Shown here: positions 49,572 to 61,700 of the stretch, piece after piece | How positions within the stretch are numbered: position 1 is the stretch's first letter | Layout: each line of letters starts with the position of its first letter | The notes under the pieces: model-generated | The model's input: only the letters and a program-made list of their open reading frames with translations | Told to the model about the DNA's origin: nothing | The model's database searches: none | Translations under genes and position numbers: made by a program | Assembly (NCBI RefSeq): GCF_050948215.1 | Contig: NW_027488637.1 | Coordinates: 744,001 to 808,000, forward strand | Direction of reading: 5' to 3' | Origin: Halictus rubicundus | Taxonomy: Eukaryota > Arthropoda > Insecta > Hymenoptera > Halictidae | Length of the DNA: 64,000 nt

Positions 49572-50057
49572 CGTGAGGAAATGTTTTATACATACCCCGA
49601 CTCCCTGGGGGAAGCCGGGGTTATGTGGGATTCTCCCCGAGGGCGGAGCCCCCGGAAACTACCCACTAAAACCTCACGCCCACCTAAGCTACACGGGAGG
49701 TGCCTGGATCACGCGAGTACTCAACAGGACACCCCCCAGCTATCATCATACCCCGGGGGAGGGGGTTAGCCTCCCCCACTGCCTACGCTATAAGACCCCG
49801 GGCGGAGGGACCCGCCCGGTGTCCCCATCCCTGGAGCCTTCGGATTGGGCTTCCCGAGCCCCAGCTCAGTCCACCCACAGCTCCCGGAGTCCTCGTGCCC
49901 CGCTCGGGGCCAGTGTCCCGAAGGAACCAGCCCCGGCCAGAGCAAGAGGACGCCGCCACCGGAAGGAAGGGCCGTCGGAGGCGCGATCCGGCACGCCCCG
50001 ACCCTTCCTTTCCCCAAAAACCCCCCACGGTCCCCCTCCCCTAACGGGAGGGACGGA

Positions 50058-50100
50058 CCGACACCCCCCCAAACCGGGAAATTAACCCGGGGGGTGTCGG
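50058..50100. repeat. 12-bp inverted repeat in the 3' UTR of retrotransposon 2
   Basis: Arms CCGACACCCCCC (50,058-50,069) and GGGGGGTGTCGG (50,089-50,100) are perfectly complementary around a 19-nt loop that contains further CCGGG/CCC complementarity. It is a likely RNA hairpin between the ORF2 stop and the tail; a role in RNA recognition is conjecture. Confidence 0.65.
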
Positions 50101-50108
50101 CCTATCAC

Positions 50109-50129
50109 GGGGGGAGCTATGCTCCCCCC
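50109..50129. repeat. 9-bp hairpin just downstream of the ORF2 stop, retrotransposon 2
   Basis: GGGGGGAGC (50,109-50,117) and GCTCCCCCC (50,121-50,129) are separated by TAT. It starts about 12 nt after the TGA at 50,142-50,144 in transcript direction. It is very stable in RNA; no transcription terminator role is expected in a eukaryotic mobile element. Confidence 0.65.
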
Positions 50130-50141
50130 CGGGGGCCCGGG

Positions 50142-50687
50142 TCAGCTCACGGCCCGGGCCCCCAAATTCGCCGCCCCCAGTGGTGGGGGCATAACAGGGC
50201 GCGGGGGAACTCCCCGCGCCAACCCCACTCCGCCCCCCACCACCGGGGGCACACGTTGACGCGGGGGAGACCCCCGCGCCCTCCCTACCCTCTCCGCCCC
50301 CCTACTGGGGGGCACACGTCGGCGCGGGGGTCGTCCCCGCGCCCAAATACGCCTCGCGGAGCCCGGGTCCCGCTCCCGGGCCCGCTCGGCGGCCTCCTTC
50401 TGCTTGATCACATCATCGCAGAAGGAGGCCACCGCCTTCCACGACCTCACGCTGTCGACCATGTGGTCGACCACGGTCGACAGCGAGAGGTCCCACCCTT
50501 CCACCGCGGCTCTAAGGACACGGCGCGGCTCGGCCCAAGCTGGGCACTCCTCCAGAGTGTGCCGCGCCGTGTCCACATCTTCGCCGCAGTGGTGGCACTG
50601 CGCAGTCGGCTCCCGCCCCATTCTGTGCAGGTACTCTCCGAAGCAACCGTGGCCGGAGAGCACCTGCGTGAGGCGGAAGGTCAACCT
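50142..50687 (-). pseudogene. ORF2 C-terminal fragment of an R1-clade element
   Basis: An open frame of about 181 codons without any start codon of its own; the first residues (LTFRLTQVLSGHGCFGEYL) are the region just before the zinc knuckle, and everything upstream is missing. The CX2CX8HX4C motif is intact: Cys30, Cys33, His42, Cys47, counted from the Leu at 50,684. The HTLEECPAWAE segment and the KQKEAAERARERD helix align with retrotransposon 1 (HTLEECPAWGG and RKEAAERDRERN). The C-terminal 65 residues are three Arg/Pro repeats. The endonuclease and reverse transcriptase are absent, so it makes no functional product. Confidence 0.88.
50157..50339 (-). repeat. Three tandem 60-63 bp repeats in the ORF2 tail of retrotransposon 2
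   Basis: Protein repeats RGRPPRRRVPPSRGAERVGR(A), RGSPPRQRVPPVVGGGVGLA and RGVPPRPVMPPPLGAANLGA occupy residues 116-136, 137-156 and 157-176. At DNA level each contains a GC-rich self-complementary stretch (such as GGCGCGGGG with CCCCGCGCC), so each unit can form a hairpin. Retrotransposon 1 ends ORF2 with a single related motif (RVRPGGVPPLRRL). Local amplification of a hairpin-bearing tail is the simplest reading. Confidence 0.8.
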
Positions 50688-50703
50688 TATCCTATCCTAT
50701 CCT
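50688..50703. repeat. Probable target-site duplication, 5' side of retrotransposon 2
   Basis: TATCCTATCCTATCCT follows the truncated ORF2 sequence and matches 49,525-49,540. The next bases, CTATCC, complete a normal satellite unit. A boundary shift of a few bases cannot be excluded in this sequence. Confidence 0.6.
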
Positions 50704-52756
50704 CTATCCTATCCTATCCACTATCCTATCCTATCCTCTATCCTATCCTATCCTCTATCCTCTATCCTCTATCCTCTATCCTATCCTATCCTCTATCCTA
50801 TCCTATCCTCTATCCTATCCTATCCTCTATCCTATCCTATCCTCTATCCTATCCTATCCTCTATCCTATCCTATCCTCTATCCGATCCTATCCTCTATCC
50901 TATCCTATCCTCTATCCTATCCTATCCTCTATCCTATCCTATCCTCTATCCTATCCTATCCACTATCCTATCCTATCATCTATCCTGTCCTATGCTCTAT
51001 CCTATCCTATCGTCTATCCTATCCTCTATCCTATCCTCTCCTCTATCCTATCATATCCTCTATCCTATCCCATCCTCTATCCTATCCTATCCTGTATCCT
51101 ATCCTATCCTCTATCCTATCCTATCTTCTATCCTATACCATCCTCTATCCTATCCTATCCTCTATCCTATCCTATCCTCTATCCTATCCTATCCTCTATC
51201 CTATCCTATCCACTATCCTATCCTATCCTCTATCCTATCCTATCCTCTATCCTATCCTATCCTCTATCCTATCCTATCCTCTATCCTATCCTATCCTCTA
51301 TCCTATCCTATCCTCTATCCTATCCTATCCTCTATCCTATCCTATCCTCTATCCTATCCTATCCTCTATCCGATCCTATCCTCTATCCTATCCTATCCTC
51401 TATCCTATCCTCTATCCTATCGTCTATCCTATCCTCTATCCTATCCTCTATCCTATCCTCTATCCTATCCTATCCTCTATCCTATCCTATCCTCTATCCT
51501 ATCCTATCCTCTATCCTATCCTATCCTCTATCCTATCCTATCCTCTATGCTATCCTATCCTCTATCCTATCCTATCCTCTATCCTATCCTATCCTCTATC
51601 CTATCCTATCCTCTATCCGATCCTATCCTCTATCCTATCCTATCCTCTATCCTATCCTATCCTCTATCCTATCCTATCCTCTATCCTATTATATCCTCTA
51701 TCCCATCCTATCCTCTATCCTATCCTATCCTCTATCCTATCCTATCCTCTATCCTATCCTATCCTCTATCCTATCCTATCCTCTATCCTATCATATCCTC
51801 TATCCTATCCTATCCTCTATCCTATCCTATCCTCTATCCTATCCTATCCTCTATCCTATCATATCCTCTATCCTGTCCTATGCTCTATCCTATCCTATCG
51901 TCTATCCTATCCTCTATCCTATCCTCTCCTCTATCCTATCCTATCCTCTATCCTATCCTATCCTCTATCCTATCCTATCCTCTATCCTATCCTATCCTAT
52001 CCTCTATCCTATCCTATCCTCTATCCTATGCCATCCTCTATCCTATTCTATCCTCTATCCTATCCTATCTTCTATCCTATCCCATCCTCTATCCTATCCT
52101 ATCCTCTATCCTATCCTATCCACTATCCTATCCTATCCTCTATCCTATCCTATCCTATCCTCTATCCTCTATCCTATCCTATCCTCTATACTATCCTATC
52201 CTCTATCCTATCCTATCCTGTATCCTATCCTATCCTCTATCCTATCCTATCCTCTATCCTATCCTATCCTCTATCCTATCATATCCTCTATCCTGTCCTA
52301 TGCTCTATCCTATCCTATCCTCTATCCTATCCCATCCTCTATCCTATCCTATCCTGTATCCTATCCTATCCTCTATCCTATCCTATCTTCTATCCTATCC
52401 CATCCTCTATCCTATCCTATCCTCTATCCTATCCTATCCTCTATCCTATCCTATCCTCTATGCTATCCTATCCTCTATCCTATCCTATCCTCTATCCTAT
52501 CCTCTATCCTATGCTATCCTCTATCCTATCCTATCCTCTATCCTATCCTATCATCTATCCTATCCTATCCTCTATCCTATCAAATCCCCTATCCTATCCT
52601 CTATCCTATCCTATCCTGTATCCTATCCTATCCTCTATCCTATCCTCTATTCGATCCTATCCTCTATCCTATCCTATCCTCTATCCTATCCTCTATCCTA
52701 TCCTCTATCCTATCCTATCCTCTATCCTATCCTATCCTCTATCCTAACTTATCCTC

Positions 52757-55700
52757 TATCTGATCCTATCCTCTATCCTATCCTATCCTCTATCCTATCC
52801 TATCCTCTATCCTATCCTATCCTCTATCCGATCCTATCCTCTATCCTATCCTATCCTCTATCCTATCCTATCCTCTATCCTATCCTATCCTCTATCCTAT
52901 CCTATCCACTATCCTATCCTATCATCTATCCTGTCCTATGCTCTATCCTATCCTATCGTCTATCCTATCCTCTATCCTATCCTCTCCTCTATCCTATCCT
53001 ATCCTCTATCCTATCCCATCCTCTATCCTATCCTATCCTGTATCCTATCCTATCCTCTATCCTATCCTATCTTCTATCCTATACCATCCTCTATCCTATC
53101 CTATCCTCTATCCTATCCTATCCTCTATCCTATCCTATCCTCTATCCTATCCTATCCACTATCCTATCCTATCCTCTATCCTATCCTATCCTCTATCCTA
53201 TCCTATCCTCTATCCTATCCTATCCTCTATCCTATCCTATCCTCTATCCTATCCTATCCTCTATCCTATCCTATCCTCTATCCTATCAAATCACCTATCC
53301 TATCCTCTATCCTATCCTATCCTGTATCCTATCCTATCCTCTATCCTCTATCCTATCCTATCCTCTATCCTATCCTATCCTCTATCCTATCCTATCCTCT
53401 ATCCTATGCTATCCTCTATCCTATTCTATCGTCTATCCTATCCTATCTTCTATCCTATCCTATCCTCTATCCTATCAAATCACCTATCCTATCCTCTATC
53501 CTATCCTATCCTCTATCCTATCCTATCCTCTATCCTATCCTATCCTCTATCCTATCCTATCCTCTATCCGATCCTATCCTCTATCCTATCCTATCCTCTA
53601 TCCTATCCTATCCTCTATCCTATCCTATCCTGTATCCTATCCAATCCTCAATCCTATCCTATCATCTATCCTCTATCCTATCCTATCCTCTCTCCTATCC
53701 TATCCTCTATCCTATCATATCCTCTATCCTATCCTATCCTCTATCCTATCCTATCCTCTATCCTATCCTATCCTCTATCCTATCATATCCTCTATCCTGT
53801 CCTATGCTCTATCCTATCCTATCGTCTATCCTATCCTCTATCCTATCCTCTCCTCTATCCTATCCTATCCTCTATCCTATCCTATCCTCTATCCTATCCT
53901 ATCCTCTATCCTATCCTATCCTATCCTCTATCCTATCCTATCCTCTATCCTATGCCATCCTCTATCCTATTCTATCCTCTATCCTATCCTATCTTCTATC
54001 CTATCCTATCCTCTATCCTATCAAATCACCTATCCTATCCTCTATCCTATCCTATCCTATCCTGTATCCTATCCTATCCTCTATCCTCTATCCTATCCTA
54101 TCCTCTATCCTATCCTATCCTCTATCCTATGCTATCCTCTATCCTATTCTATCCTCTATCCTATCCTATCTTCTATCCTATCCTATCCTCTATCCTATCA
54201 AATCACCTATCCTATCCTCTATCCTATCCTATCCTCTATCCTATCCTATCCTATCCTCTATCATATCCTATCCTCTATCCTATGCTATCCTCTATCCTAT
54301 TCTATCCTCTATCCTATCCTATCTTCTATCCTATCCTATCCTCTATCCTATCAAATCACCTATCCTATCCTCTATCCTATCCTATCCTGTATCCTATCCT
54401 ATCCTCTATCCTCTATCCTATCCTATCCTCTATCCTATCCTCTATCCGATCCTATCCTCTATCCTATCCTATCCTCTATCCTATCCTCTATCCTATCCTA
54501 TCCTCTATGCTATCCTATCGTCTATCCTATCCTATCCTCTATCCTATCCTATCCTCTATCCTATCCTATCCTCTATCCTATCCTATCCTCTATACTATCC
54601 TATCCTCTATCCTATCCTATCCTCTATCCTATCCTATCCTATCCTCTATCCTATCCTATCCTCTATCCTATGCCATCCTCTATCCTATTCTATCCTCTAT
54701 CCTATCCTATCTTCTATCCTATCCCATCCTCTATCCTATCCTATCCTCTATCCTATCCTATCCTATCCACTATCCTATCCTATCCTCTATCCTATCCTAT
54801 CCTATCCTCTATCCTCTATCCTATCCTATCCTCTATCCTATCCTATCCTCTATCCTATCCTAACCTCTATCCTATCCTATCCTCTACCCTATCCTATCCT
54901 CTATCCTATCCTATCCTCTATCCTATCCTATCCTCTATCCTATCCCATCCTCTATCCTATCCTATCCTGTATCCTATCCTATCCTCTATCCTATCCTATC
55001 TTCTATACTATCCCATCCTCTATCCTATCCTATCCTCTATCCTATCCTATCCTCTATCCTATCCTATCCTCTATGCTATCCTATCCTCTATCCTATCCTA
55101 TCCTCTATCCTATCCTCTATCCTATGCTATCCTCTATCCTATCCTATCCTCTATCCTATCCTATCATCTATCCTATCCTATCCTCTATCCTATCAAATCC
55201 CCTATCCTATCCTCTATCCTATCCTATCCTGTATCCTATCCTATCCTCTATCCTATCCTCTATTCGATCCTATCCTCTATCCTATCCTATCCTCTATCCT
55301 ATCCTCTATCCTATCCTCTATCCTATCCTATCCTCTATCCTATCCTATCCTCTATCCTAACTTATCCTCTATCTGATCCTATCCTCTATCCTATCCTATC
55401 CTCTATCCTATCCTATCCTCTATCCTATCCTATCCTCTATCCGATCCTATCCTCTATCCTATCCTATCCTCTATCCTATCCTATCCTCTATCCTATCCTA
55501 TCCTCTATCCTATCCTATCCACTATCCTATCCTATCATCTATCCTGTCCTATGCTCTATCCTATCCTATCGTCTATCCTATCCTCTATCCTATCCTCTCC
55601 TCTATCCTATCCTATCCTCTATCCTATCCCATCCTCTATCCTATCCTATCCTGTATCCTATCCTATCCTCTATCCTATCCTATCTTCTATCCTATACCAT

Positions 55701-58700
55701 CCTCTATCCTATCCTATCCTCTATCCTATCCTATCCTCTATCCTATCCTATCCTCTATCCTATCCTATCCACTATCCTATCCTATCCTCTATCCTATCCT
55801 ATCCTCTATCCTATCCTATCCTCTATCCTATCCTATCCTCTATCCTATCCTATCCTCTATCCTATCCTATCCTCTATCTGATCCTATCCTCTATCCTATC
55901 CTATCCTCTATCCTATCCTATCCTCTATCCTATCCTATCCTCTATCCGATCCTATCCTCTATCCTATCCTATCCTCTATCCTATCCTATCCTCTATCCTA
56001 TCCTATCCTCTATCCTATCCTATCCACTATCCTATCCTATCATCTATCCTGTCCTATGCTCTATCCTATCCTATCGTCTATCCTATCCTCTATCCTATCC
56101 TCTCCTCTATCCTATCCTATCCTCTATCCTATCCCATCCTCTATCCTATCCTATCCTGTATCCTATCCTATCCTCTATCCTATCCTATCTTCTATCCTAT
56201 ACCATCCTCTATCCTATCAAATCACCTATCCTATCCTCTATCCTATCCTATCCTCTATCCTATCCTATCCTCTATCCTATCCTATCCTCTATCCTATCCT
56301 ATCCTCTATCCGATCCTATCCTCTATCCTATCCTATCCTCTATCCTATCCTATCCTCTATCCTATCCTATCCTCTATCCTATCCTATCCTCTATCCTATC
56401 CTATCCTCTATCCTATCCTATCCTCTATCCTATCCTATCCTCTATCCTATCCTATCCTCTATCCGATCCTATCCTCTATCCTATCCTATCCTCTATCCTA
56501 TCCTCTATCCTATCCTCTATCCTATCCTCTATCCTATCCTCTATCCTATCCTCTATCCTATCCTATCCTCTATCCTATCCTATCCTCTATCCTATCCTAT
56601 CCTCTATCCTATCCTATCCTCTATGCTATCCTATCCTCTATCCTATCCTATCCTCTATCCTATCCTATCCTCTATCCTATCCTATCCTCTATCCGATCCT
56701 ATCCTCTATCCTATCCTATCCTCTATCCTATCCTATCCTCTATCCTATCCTATCCTCTATCCTATCCTATCCTCTATCCTATTATATCCTCTATCCCATC
56801 CTATCCTCTATCCTATCCTATCCTCTATACTATCCTATCCTCTATCCTATCCTATCCTGTATCCTATCCTATCCTCTATCCTATCCTATCCTCTATCCTA
56901 TCCTATCCTCTATCCTATCATATCCTCTATCCTGTCCTATGCTCTATCCTATCCTATCGTCTATCCTATCCTCTATCCTATCCTCTCCTCTATCCTATCC
57001 TATCCTCTATCCTATCCTATCCTCTATCCTATCCTATCCTCTATCCTATCCTATCCTATCCTCTATCCTATCCTATCCTCTATCCTATGCCATCCTCTAT
57101 CCTATTCTATCCTCTATCCTATCCTATCTTCTATCCTATCCTATCCTCTATCCTATCAAATCACCTATCCTATCCTCTATCCTATCCTATCCTGTATCCT
57201 ATCCTATCCTCTATCCTCTATCCTATCCTATCCTCTATCCTATCCTATCCTCTATCCTATCCTATCCTCTATCCTATCCTATCCTCTATGCTATCCTATC
57301 CTCTATCCTATCCTATCCTCTATCCTATCCTCTATCCTATGCTATCCTCTATCCTATCCTATCCTCTATCCTATCCTATCATCTATCCTATCCTATCCTC
57401 TATCCTATCAAATCCCCTATCCTATCCTCTATCCTATCCTATCCTGTATCCTATCCTATCCTCTATCCTATCCTCTATTCGATCCTATCCTCTATCCTAT
57501 CCTATCCTCTATCCTATCCTCTATCCTATCCTCTATCCTATCCTATCCTCTATCCTATCCTATCCTCTATCCTAACTTATCCTCTATCTGATCCTATCCT
57601 CTATCCTATCCTATCCTCTATCCTATCCTATCCTCTATCCTATCCTATCCTCTATCCGATCCTATCCTCTATCCTATCCTATCCTCTATCCTATCCTATC
57701 CTCTATCCTATCCTATCCTCTATCCTATCCTATCCACTATCCTATCCTATCATCTATCCTGTCCTATGCTCTATCCTATCCTATCGTCTATCCTATCCTC
57801 TATCCTATCCTCTCCTCTATCCTATCCTATCCTCTATCCTATCCCATCCTCTATCCTATCCTATCCTGTATCCTATCCTATCCTCTATCCTATCCTATCT
57901 TCTATCCTATACCATCCTCTATCCTATCCTATCCTCTATCCTATCCTATCCTCTATCCTATCCTATCCTCTATCCTATCCTATCCACTATCCTATCCTAT
58001 CCTCTATCCTATCCTATCCTCTATCCTATCCTATCCTCTATCCTATCCTATCCTCTATCCTATCCTATCCTCTATCCTATCCTATCCTCTATCTGATCCT
58101 ATCCTCTATCCTATCCTATCCTCTATCCTATCCTATCCTCTATCCTATCCTATCCTCTATCCGATCCTATCCTCTATCCTATCCTATCCTCTATCCTATC
58201 CTATCCTCTATCCTATCCTATCCTCTATCCTATCCTATCCACTATCCTATCCTATCATCTATCCTGTCCTATGCTCTATCCTATCCTATCGTCTATCCTA
58301 TCCTCTATCCTATCCTCTCCTCTATCCTATCCTATCCTCTATCCTATCCCATCCTCTATCCTATCCTATCCTGTATCCTATCCTATCCTCTATCCTATCC
58401 TATCTTCTATCCTATACCATCCTCTATCCTATCAAATCACCTATCCTATCCTCTATCCTATCCTATCCTCTATCCTATCCTATCCTCTATCCTATCCTAT
58501 CCTCTATCCTATCCTATCCTCTATCCGATCCTATCCTCTATCCTATCCTATCCTCTATCCTATCCTATCCTCTATCCTATCCTATCCTCTATCCTATCCT
58601 ATCCTCTATCCTATCCTATCCTCTATCCTATCCTATCCTCTATCCTATCCTATCCTCTATCCTATCCTATCCTCTATCCGATCCTATCCTCTATCCTATC

Positions 58701-59799
58701 CTATCCTCTATCCTATCCTCTATCCTATCCTCTATCCTATCCTCTATCCTATCCTCTATCCTATCCTCTATCCTATCCTATCCTCTATCCTATCCTATCC
58801 TCTATCCTATCCTATCCTCTATCCTATCCTATCCTCTATGCTATCCTATCCTCTATCCTATCCTATCCTCTATCCTATCCTATCCTCTATCCTATCCTAT
58901 CCTCTATCCGATCCTATCCTCTATCCTATCCTATCCTCTATCCTATCCTATCCTCTATCCTATCCTATCCTCTATCCTATCCTATCCTCTATCCTATTAT
59001 ATCCTCTATCCCATCCTATCCTCTATCCTATCCTATCCTCTATCCTATCCTATCCTCTATCCTATCCTATCCTCTATCCTATCCTATCCTCTATCCTATC
59101 ATATCCTCTATCCTATCCTATCCTCTATCCTATCCTATCCTCTATCCTATCCTATCCTCTATCCTATCATATCCTCTATCCTGTCCTATGCTCTATCCTA
59201 TCCTATCGTCTATCCTATCCTCTATCCTATCCTCTCCTCTATCCTATCCTATCCTCTATCCTATCCTATCCTCTATCCTATCCTATCCTCTATCCTATCC
59301 TATCCTATCCTCTATCCTATCCTATCCTCTATCCTATGCCATCCTCTATCCTATTCTATCCTCTATCCTATCCTATCTTCTATCCTATCCTATCCTCTAT
59401 CCTATCAAATCACCTATCCTATCCTCTATCCTATCCTATCCTGTATTCTATCCTATCCTCTATCCTCTATCCTATCCTATCCTCTATCCTATCCTATCCT
59501 CTATCCTATCCTATCCTCTATCCTATGCTATCCTCTATCCTATTCTATCGTCTATCCTATCCTATCTTCTATCCTATCCTATCCTCTATCCTATCAAATC
59601 ACCTATCCTATCCTCTATCCTATCCTATCCTCTATCCTATCCTATCCTCTATCCTATCCTATCCTCTATCCTATCCTATCCTCTATCCTATCCTATCCTC
59701 TATCCTATCCTATCCTCTATCCTATCCTATCCTCTATCCTATCCTATCCTATCCTCTATCCTATCCTATCCTCTATCCTATGCCATCCTCTATCCTATT
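52757..59799. repeat. Tandem higher-order repeats of 2.6 and 2.2 kb
   Basis: The rare variant TATCTGATC occurs at 52,757, 55,370, 55,875, 57,585 and 58,090. Unit length is 2,613 bp (52,757-55,369), then 2,215 bp (55,370-57,584), then a further copy. The TCCTATGCTC landmark follows the same spacing (52,938, 55,551, 57,766). Within each 2,215-bp unit a 505-bp duplication repeats the landmark (55,551/56,056 and 57,766/58,271). The last copy has gained about 34 bp (two monomers) by 59,188. Confidence 0.82.
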
Positions 59800-61700
59800 C
59801 TATCCTCTATCCTATCCTATCTTCTATCCTATCCTATCCTCTATCCTATCAAATCACCTATCCTATCCTCTATCCTATCCTATCCTGTATCCTATCCTAT
59901 CCTCTATCCTCTATCCTATCCTATCCTCTATCCTATCCTATCCTCTATCCTATGCTATCCTCTATCCTATTCTATCCTCTATCCTATCCTATCTTCTATC
60001 CTATCCTATCCTCTATCGTATCAAATCACCTATCCTATCCTCTATCCTATCCTATCCTCTATCCTATCCTATCCTATCCTCTATCCTATCCTATCCTCTA
60101 TCCTATGCTATCCTCTATCCTATTCTATCCTCTATCCTATCCTATCTTCTATCCTATCCTATCCTCTATCCTATCCTATCCTGTATCCTATCCTATCCTC
60201 TATCCTCTATCCTATCCTATCCTCTATCCTATCCTCTATCCGATCCTATCCTCTATCCTATCCTATCCTCTATCCTATCCTCTATCCTATCCTCTATCCT
60301 ATCCTATCCTCTATGCTATCCTATCGTCTATCCTATCCTATCCTCTATCCTATCCTATCCTCTATCCTATCCTATCCTCTATCCTATCCTATCCTCTATA
60401 CTATCCTATCCTCTATCCTATCCTATCCTGTATCCTATCCTATCCTCTATCCTATCCTATCCTCTATCCTATCCTATCCTCTATCCTATCATATCCTCTA
60501 TCCTGTCCTATGCTCTATCCTATCCTATCGTCTATCCTATCCTCTATCCTATCCTCTCCTCTATCCTATCCTATCCTCTATCCTATCCTATCCTCTATCC
60601 TATCCTATCCTCTATCCTATCCTATCCTATCCTCTATCCTATCCTATCCTCTATCCTATGCCATCCTCTATCCTATTCTATCCTCTATCCTATCCTATCT
60701 TCTATCCTATCCTATCCTCTATCCTATCAAATCACCTATCCTATCCTCTATCCTATCCTATCCTGTATCCTATCCTATCCTCTATCCTCTATCCTATCCT
60801 ATCCTCTATCCTATCCTATCCTCTATCCTATGCTCTCCTCTATCCTATTCTATCCTCTATCCTATCCTATCTTCTATCCTATCCTATCCTCTATCCTATG
60901 CTATCCTCTATCCTATCATATCCTCTATCCTGTCCTATGCTCTATCCTATCCTATCGTCTATCCTATCCTCTATCCTATCCTCTCCTCTATCCTATCCTA
61001 TCCTCTATCCTATCCTATCCTCTATCCTATCCTATCCTCTATCCTATCCTATCCTATCCTCTATCCTATCCTATCCTCTATCCTATGCCATCCTCTATCC
61101 TATTCTATCCTCTATCCTATCCTATCTTCTATCCTATCCTATCCTCTATCCTATCAAATCACCTATCCTATCCTCTATCCTATCCTATCCTGTATCCTAT
61201 CCTATCCTCTATCCTCTATCCTATCCTATCCTCTATCCTATCCTATCCTCTATCCTATGCTCTCCTCTATCCTATTCTATCCTCTATCCTGTCCTATGCT
61301 CTATCCTATCCTATCGTCTATCCTATCCTCTATCCTATCCTATCCTCTATCCTATGCTATCCTCTATCCTATTCTATCCTCTATCCTATCCTATCTTCTA
61401 TCCTATCCTATCCTCTATCCTATCAAATCACCTATCCTATCCTCTATCCTATCCTATCCTGTATCCTATCCTATCCTCTATCCTCTATCCTATCCTATCC
61501 TCTATCCTATTCTCTATCCGATCCTATCCTCTATCCTATCCTATCCTCTATCCTATCCTCTATCCTATCCTCTATCCTATCCTATCCTCTATGCTATCCT
61601 ATCGTCTATCCTATCCTATCCTCTATCCTATCCTATCCTCTATCCTATCCTATCCTCTATCCTATCCTATCCTCTATCCTATCCTATCCTCTATCCTATC

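Larger units (their letters stand above)
49570..50141 (-). other. 3' UTR of retrotransposon 2
   Basis: 572 bp, GC-rich. GGGTTATGTGGGA at 49,618-49,630 and TACCCACTAA at 49,660-49,669 match blocks in the first element at nearly the same distances from the tail (49 versus 54 nt to the first block; 39 versus 40 nt between ATGTGGGA and the second). A 12-bp stem lies at 50,058-50,069/50,089-50,100. A 9-bp stem GGGGGGAGC/GCTCCCCCC with loop TAT at 50,109-50,129 lies just after the ORF2 stop. No gene is seen in it. Confidence 0.8.
49541..50687 (-). mobile_element. 5'-truncated R1-clade retrotransposon (retrotransposon 2)
   Basis: A 1.15-kb minus-strand fragment: the last 181 codons or so of ORF2, a 3' UTR and a 29-30 nt poly(A). 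Loss of the 5' part is the usual result of incomplete target-primed reverse transcription. The ORF2 C-terminus is clearly homologous to that of retrotransposon 1 but with many replacements, so it is a different family of the same clade. It shares conserved 3' UTR blocks with the first element. Orientation is the same, and again the poly(A) joins the C/T-rich satellite strand at a CT/C step. Confidence 0.9.
50688..61700. repeat. 17-bp satellite array, third domain type
   Basis: Same monomer and orientation, but with its own variant set: TCAAATCACC (instead of TCAAATCCCC), CCTATACCATCC, TATGCCATCC, CTATTATATCC and CTATCTGATCC. The TCCTGTCCTATGCTC...CGTCTATCC landmark recurs often (50,992, 51,885, 52,938, 53,804, 55,551, 56,056, 56,939, 57,766, 58,271, 59,188, 60,510, 60,938, 61,287), so higher-order units here are short and frequently rearranged. 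A run of consecutive 7-bp units (CCTCTAT) occurs at about 50,751-50,780. No gene is seen. Confidence 0.93.

Noticed and set aside
49573..50085. Plus-strand open frames over the second element
   Set aside because: They are antisense to its 3' UTR and ORF2 fragment, Pro/Arg-rich, with no recognisable family.
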